A stretch of 64,000 nucleotides of DNA, taken from NCBI GenBank assembly GCA_963682055.1, contig OY821746.1:22882481-22946480 (forward strand), written 5' to 3'. The stretch comes from Primula veris (Eukaryota; Streptophyta; Magnoliopsida; Ericales; Primulaceae). The translations under genes and the position numbers were made by a program. Positions within the stretch are counted from its first letter, which is position 1. Every line of letters starts with the position of its first letter. Under the pieces are notes generated by a model that saw nothing but the letters and a program-made list of their open reading frames with translations, had not been told where the DNA came from and did not search any database. Shown in pieces: positions 63,813 to 64,000 of the stretch.

Positions 63813-64000
63813 TTCATGTGCTTAAATCAAGTAGTTTCTGACCACGGAACACGATCTCAATTGACTGAGACGTTCACTATATGGATTAATATAATCCGAG
63901 CGGATGTGGTATACCGCCTAAGTGAGTACTTGATTAGCTTGGGATACTTGAACAAGTATTATGCCCTTGCGTGTTTTATTACGCGATCCATTTTTGGATT
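63813..64000 (+). pseudogene. decayed copia RT, family C1 copy 2 (partial)
   Basis: The translation NQVVSDHGTRSQLTETFTIW to YALACFI matches copy 1 at 25923-25702, including the loss of the YVDD block. Truncated by the window end. Confidence 0.7.

Larger units (their letters stand above)
58688..64000 (+). mobile_element. Ty1/copia family C1, copy 2 (5' 5.3 kb, cut by window end)
   Basis: Collinear in reverse with 25700-30869 of copy 1 at high identity, from LTR through leader, gag, integrase and into RT, where the window ends. It carries the same disabled reading frames as copy 1, for example VPVGRRVP...TRCFGRTRQAKD at 63063-63160 and SEYLISLGYLNKYYALACF at the right edge. Confidence 0.93.

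Overview
The window is nuclear DNA of a flowering plant, most likely a eudicot. The support is many-intron genes with GT/AG junctions, plant-type LTR retrotransposons, MITEs and MULEs, plant-style telomere repeats (TTTAGGG), and host genes whose closest family members are plant proteins. It is AT-rich and dominated by mobile elements. Only three host genes are recognisable: a 2-oxoglutarate/Fe(II) dioxygenase (+, 13312-22876), a peroxisomal-type citrate synthase (+, 43643-50365) and an Elongin-A homologue (-, about 52950-56622). The last two converge on a gene-poor spacer.

Layout. 1-303: 3' tail and LTR of a Ty1/copia family that recurs three more times. 612-1179: 184-bp tandem repeat. 1447-8015: two truncated Ty3/gypsy copies fused tail to tail in opposite orientation, followed by a 31/32-bp tandem array. 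8778-13311: repeat-rich spacer. 13312-22876: the dioxygenase, whose intron 1 holds a 6.3-kb copia element with a 5-bp target duplication and whose introns 1 and 3 hold two sister 139-bp hAT-like MITEs. 23962-30869: a complete copia element (-) with nearly identical 223-bp LTRs but ruined coding sequence. 31303-31679: a fragment of the same family. 32646-33118: LINE remnant. 33964-42595: an 8.6-kb Mutator-like element (MULE) with two genes that look intact, a transposase fused to an OTU-type cysteine protease domain and a plant-mobile-domain (PMD) gene, plus a telomere-like array, repeated hairpins and a minisatellite. 33087-33927 and 42596-43435: a duplicated 841-bp block on either side of the MULE. 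43643-50365: citrate synthase in 13 exons. About 52950-56622: Elongin A. 58688-64000: a second long copy of the decayed copia family (+), cut by the window end.

The host genes are not functionally linked to one another as far as the sequence shows. The main story is mobile DNA. A large two-gene MULE sits immediately upstream of citrate synthase and is bordered by an unusual long duplication. A copia family has multiplied while already coding-defective, so it probably used proteins supplied by another element. All exon boundaries were read by eye from frame continuity, splice consensus and family conservation; no alignment or transcript evidence was available.
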